DNA from: Saprospiraceae bacterium
GTDB lineage: Bacteria > Bacteroidota > Bacteroidia > Chitinophagales > Saprospiraceae
Length of the DNA stretch: 64,000 nucleotides
Assembly (NCBI GenBank): GCA_027488855.1
Contig: JAIYAV010000289.1
Coordinates: 1 to 64,000, forward strand
Reading direction: 5' to 3'
Position numbers and translations under genes: made by a program. Below are positions 60,253-64,000 of the stretch, piece after piece (positions within the stretch are counted from its first letter, which is position 1; each line of letters begins with the position of its first letter). The notes below the pieces were generated by a model. It worked only from the letters and a program-made list of their open reading frames with translations. It was not told the DNA's origin and did no database searches.

Positions 60253-60993
60253 ATGTGCAAATTAATCTTTTTAGTATGTAGCATTTTATTTTTCAGCCAG
60301 AATGTAAATGCTCAACATTACGAAATCACCTACGATGAACAAGTAAATAATCCTGCGGGTGCATGGTCTGCTGAAAGTAAATTGTATATCGATACGAAAG
60401 AAAGTTATTATTATAAGCAAAAGACAAATTTCAAACAAAATGGTACATCTCAGGTACTTGAAAGAAAGAACAGCGTTGTTCCTGTTTTTAGGAAAAATTT
60501 TTCTAGAAAAGAGATTTTATACTCTCAGTCAATAGCTAACCAAACCTTTTTTATCAAAGAATCCATTCCACTTCAACAATGGGAATTGCTAAAAGAAACA
60601 AAGAAAATTGGTACCTATCAATGCAAAAAGGCCAAAACTAATTTTAGAGGTAGAGAGTATACTGCTTGGTTCACGGAGGAATTGCCTATTATTGGAGGCC
60701 CATGGAAATTTGATGGCTTATCCGGTGTTATTCTTGAGGTTGCATCAAGTGATGGTTTTTTTACCATTAAATCAAGATCCATTTCTTATAAGCAGGATGC
60801 ACTCCCTAACCCTCCTATTGAGATTAAAGAGGAGATTGCCATCACATGGGAGTCATATTGTGATAAATACAAAGAGTCGGTTAAAAAATGGGAAAAAGCA
60901 ATGGCTGCTAAAGCCGAGCCTGGAGATGAAATCCAAATGACTATTTCGACAATCGAAGATATGGGCATACAAGGAGGAAAAGTTTCAAAATAA
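60253..60993 (+). CDS. GLPGLI family secreted protein
   Basis: 246 residues with a signal peptide (ending NVNA, then QHYEITYDEQ) and the family hallmark GGPWKFDGLSGVILEVASSDG; the central GLPGLI hexapeptide is here GLSGVI. The preceding YQCKKAKTNFRGREYTAWFT is also typical. GLPGLI proteins occur in Bacteroidota next to TonB-like outer-membrane proteins; function unknown, with periplasmic location likely. It is 6 bp from the downstream barrel gene, so clearly an operon. Confidence 0.87.
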   Translation: MCKLIFLVCSILFFSQNVNAQHYEITYDEQVNNPAGAWSAESKLYIDTKESYYYKQKTNFKQNGTSQVLERKNSVVPVFRKNFSRKEILYSQSIANQTFFIKESIPLQQWELLKETKKIGTYQCKKAKTNFRGREYTAWFTEELPIIGGPWKFDGLSGVILEVASSDGFFTIKSRSISYKQDALPNPPIEIKEEIAITWESYCDKYKESVKKWEKAMAAKAEPGDEIQMTISTIEDMGIQGGKVSK

Positions 60994-60999
60994 CCCTTC

Positions 61000-63621
61000 A
61001 TGAAAGGCATCTTTTTTGTTTTTGTGGTTCTTTTCTCGTCAATGGCAATTTATGGTCAAAATATAAAGGGTTTTGTACGTGATAGCGTCCAAAATCCGAT
61101 CAGTGATTGTACCATTCTTGCTATTGACCCTGTAACTGGAGATGTGCTGCAATTCACCGTTCCTGACGATAAGGGAGCCTATTCTTTTACATTAAATGTC
61201 CCAAATCTTGCAACTGTTCAACTTCGGTGTCAAGGTTTGATTTATCAAACTGTAAATATTGACCTCAAGCTAAATGAGGAAAAAAGACTGTACATACAGC
61301 ATTTTACCCTCAAAAAAAAGCCTTTACAACTAGAAGAAGTCGTCATCATCTCGCAAAAACCCAAAATTGTCATCAACAATGACACCGTTTCCTTTGATGC
61401 AACCAAATTTGCCCAAGAGCAAGACGTCAAAGTGATCGATCTGCTCAAACGCCTGCCTGGCATTGAGGTCAATGATAAAAGTGGGCAGGTCAGTTATAAG
61501 GGCAAACCAATTGAAACTTTGTTGATCGATGGCGACGACCTTTTTGGCAGCGGCTATTCCGTTGGGGTGCGTAACATCCCGATCAAGATCATTGACAAAG
61601 TGGAGGCCATCGAGGATTACCACTCCAACCAGCTGTCCAAAGGATTACAGCGATCAGATAAAGTGGTACTCAACCTAAAACTCAAAAAAAATACTCCGGC
61701 ACTCACCGGAGAGCTGGGTGCCGGTGCAGGGCCCGGACACTACATCGGCAAAGCAGATTTAATCCTGCTGAATGGTGCACACAAAGGTTTCGGTGTCGGG
61801 TTGGCCAACAACACTTCCATCAATGAAACCCCTTTTAACGAGGCTACCTATCGTGCCGAAAACAACGAGGAACTCGCCCATTATTCATTTGACCCTCTGG
61901 AAAGCAGTACGGTACCGAATGCACCCGGATTTGAACGGAGTTACAACAATCAACTCGTTTTTGGCCAATACAACCACCTGCTTAAGTTGGGCAAAAACAC
62001 CAGCTTGCGGGCAAATTTGGCACTTTTTGAAGACAGAGACCAATTCAGCATCAATTCGGAAAACCAGTTCTCCATCAACGGAATAGCCAATTTTAGTCAA
62101 TCCAATGCCCAGAGTGGACAGCTTAAACCCAAGCATAAATTTCTTTCCCTGGCGTTTAAAACTCAACTTTCAGATAGCGCAAACTTAACTTACGATGCCC
62201 GCTTGGTAGATCGCTCTTTGTACGCCCAACAGGATAACTTGCAAAATGAGCGCGCCGCTTTTTCCTCCACCCTCGATCAGCGCAAGCATTTTCTTCAGCA
62301 CAAAATAGCATTCGCCAAACGCCTGTCAGCGAGTAGCCTTTTCACCTTACAAGCTTATCAGGCTGCGGATCGATCTACTGGGAATTTTGAGGTGCGCAAC
62401 GGAGTGTCCTTTTTACAACCCTTGGAGCTATTCTCCGATGCACAATCCAACAACCAGCGCAATTCATTAAAACTGTCAGCCAATTGGTTGCAAAAAATCA
62501 AAAAAGGAGATATACAATTGCTTTTTAGCCAGGAAGATCAAAAAGAAAAGTTTGACTTCACCCAAGTTCAGACACCCTATTTGTTCAATTACCGCAAGAA
62601 CTGGTCTCAGGCCAAATCGATCATCAATTTTACGGGTTTAAACACACTAAAAATCAGAGGCCAATTTGATGGCAATTATTTGGAGCAAAACCTGGAGCAT
62701 CCTTATGAAAGCTCCTCCTCATCGCAGCACGATCTGTACTTAAATGCAAGCTTATTGCTGGAATGGAAACTTTCCAAAAACAGCAAACTAAGTTTTACCA
62801 CTGCAAAACAGGCTACACCGCTTGCTCCTCAGTACTTGCACCGTGCCAGAATCTTACTCGACAGCCGCACGGCACAAAGCAATCAACCTAGTTTGGACTT
62901 GCAACATTCCTGGAGCAATTCACTGCAGTTCACGCACCACAATTTTTTTACCCAAAACAGCCAAAATTTCAGCCTGGGTTATCAAGAAAGCCGCAACACC
63001 TTGTTTAGCAGCCAGGAAATTGATTCACTCTTCACCATCTTCACTTTTTATCAATTGCCATTGACACGCCGCTCGCTTACTTTCAATGCAAGCCAATCAA
63101 TTTTAATCAATCCGCTTAGCAATCTACTCAGCGTGGGTTTCAACTCTAAAATGGATTGGTACTACAACCAATTGAACAACGGCCCAATTGCTGAAATCTT
63201 TTCCATACAAAATTCCTGCTCGGTCGCTTTGAGCAGTGCATTCAAAGGGCTGTTCAATTATCGGGTGAATACGAATTTGATCTTTAATCAGGCCAAACAG
63301 GGAGAATTACCTGCTTATAAAATGCAAATGGTCATTGCGGAGGTAGTCACTCATTTCAAAATAACTAAAAACACGTCTTTGAGATGGACCTTAAATGCCA
63401 TCTTGCCCGAAGAGATCGAAAACTTGAACAACCAACTTTTTTTTGATTGCCAAGTTCAGCACCGAATCCCCAAACGAAGACTGGAGCTATTCTTGATGGC
63501 GCGTAATATTTTTAACCGGTCAGAATTCTTGCAGATCAAAACAACGGAGTTTTCTCGTTCCGTCATAGCAACCAGCCTCTTTGAACCATTTGCAGTACTT
63601 GGAATCAGCTTGTCGCTGTGA
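61000..63621 (+). CDS. CarboxypepD_reg-like/TonB-dependent-receptor-like outer-membrane protein
   Basis: 873 residues: signal peptide (SMAIYGQ), an N-terminal carboxypeptidase-regulatory-like domain (KGFVRDSVQNPISDCTILAI), a plug-like domain (LLKRLPGIEVNDKSGQVSYKGKP, IETLLIDGDDLFG), then a long beta-barrel of alternating strands ending VLGISLSL, a terminal strand close to the barrel signal. No SusD partner; the GLPGLI gene lies 6 bp upstream. It may export or import a peptide or polymer with that partner. Substrate unknown. Confidence 0.88.
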   Translation: MKGIFFVFVVLFSSMAIYGQNIKGFVRDSVQNPISDCTILAIDPVTGDVLQFTVPDDKGAYSFTLNVPNLATVQLRCQGLIYQTVNIDLKLNEEKRLYIQHFTLKKKPLQLEEVVIISQKPKIVINNDTVSFDATKFAQEQDVKVIDLLKRLPGIEVNDKSGQVSYKGKPIETLLIDGDDLFGSGYSVGVRNIPIKIIDKVEAIEDYHSNQLSKGLQRSDKVVLNLKLKKNTPALTGELGAGAGPGHYIGKADLILLNGAHKGFGVGLANNTSINETPFNEATYRAENNEELAHYSFDPLESSTVPNAPGFERSYNNQLVFGQYNHLLKLGKNTSLRANLALFEDRDQFSINSENQFSINGIANFSQSNAQSGQLKPKHKFLSLAFKTQLSDSANLTYDARLVDRSLYAQQDNLQNERAAFSSTLDQRKHFLQHKIAFAKRLSASSLFTLQAYQAADRSTGNFEVRNGVSFLQPLELFSDAQSNNQRNSLKLSANWLQKIKKGDIQLLFSQEDQKEKFDFTQVQTPYLFNYRKNWSQAKSIINFTGLNTLKIRGQFDGNYLEQNLEHPYESSSSSQHDLYLNASLLLEWKLSKNSKLSFTTAKQATPLAPQYLHRARILLDSRTAQSNQPSLDLQHSWSNSLQFTHHNFFTQNSQNFSLGYQESRNTLFSSQEIDSLFTIFTFYQLPLTRRSLTFNASQSILINPLSNLLSVGFNSKMDWYYNQLNNGPIAEIFSIQNSCSVALSSAFKGLFNYRVNTNLIFNQAKQGELPAYKMQMVIAEVVTHFKITKNTSLRWTLNAILPEEIENLNNQLFFDCQVQHRIPKRRLELFLMARNIFNRSEFLQIKTTEFSRSVIATSLFEPFAVLGISLSL

Positions 63622-63844
63622 ACTCGGGCTAGGGGAAACCCTAAAAAACCGTTAATCTTTGGTTAATTTAAAAAAAAATCCCCTAAACTGTTTTTTCATT
63701 AAATTATTGCGTTTATCTTTGACTCATTATCAATTTTTCTTCCAATACTTTATTACTTCACTAAAACGTAGGCGCATATAAGCTGAAACTTCTACACTAA
63801 AAGTTTTTAACCGATTTGATCCCATTGCTTTAACCTATTTAGTT

Positions 63845-64000
63845 ATGCAAGTTACTCAGCTTAACGATCAGCAGCTCATCGCCTGCTACCTGGAAGGAAA
63901 CGAAAGAGCGTTCGAAGAATTGCTCAACCGTCACCAACAAAAAATTTATACCTCTATTTATTTATTTGTCAAGGAGCAAAGCCTTGCTGAAGACATCTTT
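63845..64000 (+). CDS. ECF-type RNA polymerase sigma factor, partial at window end
   Basis: ATG 63845 begins MQVTQLNDQQLIACYLEGNE then FEELLNRHQQKIYTSIYLFV and continues off the edge with EQSLAEDIF, the sigma region 2 pattern. The remaining domains lie outside. The 223-bp gap before it holds TTTG near 63718, but no convincing -7 box. Confidence 0.88.
   Translation, partial: MQVTQLNDQQLIACYLEGNERAFEELLNRHQQKIYTSIYLFVKEQSLAEDIF

Overview
Organism. The window reads as a chromosome segment of a Bacteroidota member, most likely of the Saprospiria (Haliscomenobacter/Lewinella-like). This is an inference from gene content: GLPGLI protein beside a CarboxypepD/TonB-like outer-membrane protein, LytTR regulators with LytS-type kinases, DUF2490, a lipoprotein LptC, ECF sigma factors, promoters of the TTTG / TAnnTTTG type, weak or absent Shine-Dalgarno sequences, and mid-range base composition. 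No rRNA, tRNA, CRISPR array, complete insertion sequence or prophage was seen.

Layout. 1-11.9 kb: housekeeping and envelope genes (truA, a MocR regulator facing a small ABM-fold protein, a Kef-type antiporter, lptC, a TMTC-like membrane/TPR protein, rhodanese, M15 peptidase). 12.0-14.4 kb: a restriction-modification cassette, namely a Cfr10I/Bse634I-type endonuclease, a convergent m5C methyltransferase overlapping it at the 3' ends, and a small DUF6471 protein. 14.4-16.2 kb: a LytTR/LytS two-component pair. 16.5-21.6 kb: the dabA-dabB inorganic-carbon transporter with a well-formed promoter, bracketed by two members of one hairpin-repeat family. 21.7-26.1 kb: an ABC exporter, then a decayed accessory patch (truncated RhuM gene, DUF433/DUF5615 toxin-antitoxin pair with a frameshifted toxin, repeat debris). 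26.1-35.8 kb: hydrolase, ECF sigma with a membrane/beta-barrel partner, an NSS transporter with its tiny MetS-like subunit, dcd, WD40 protein, phosphopantetheinyl transferase, EI24-like protein, dicarboxylate symporter. 36.1-38.0 kb: a second LytTR/LytS pair, convergent. 38.2-45.7 kb: a six-gene complex-I/hydrogenase-4-like membrane operon whose redox subunits have lost the NiFe ligands and most N2-cluster cysteines, followed by a SulP anion/bicarbonate-type transporter. 47.6-59.3 kb: DUF2490, OmpH-like, pckG, C1 peptidase, small regulators, DinB-like, fabG, small envelope proteins, uvrA. 59.5-64 kb: a small secreted protein, GLPGLI protein, outer-membrane barrel, and the start of another ECF sigma gene.

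Themes. DabAB and the SulP transporter can both plausibly import inorganic carbon, and the redox-poor complex-I-like operon sits next to SulP. PEP carboxykinase connects C3 and C4 metabolism nearby. Any functional link among these is inference.

The most unusual feature is in the intergenic DNA. At least a dozen gaps carry long nested inverted repeats, each built from its own short motif repeated within the locus. Three of them (16.5, 21.4 and 35.9 kb) share a conserved terminal sequence around ATGAGTCATCCCGA. I found no coding capacity in them. They look like a family or families of non-autonomous, hairpin-forming elements.
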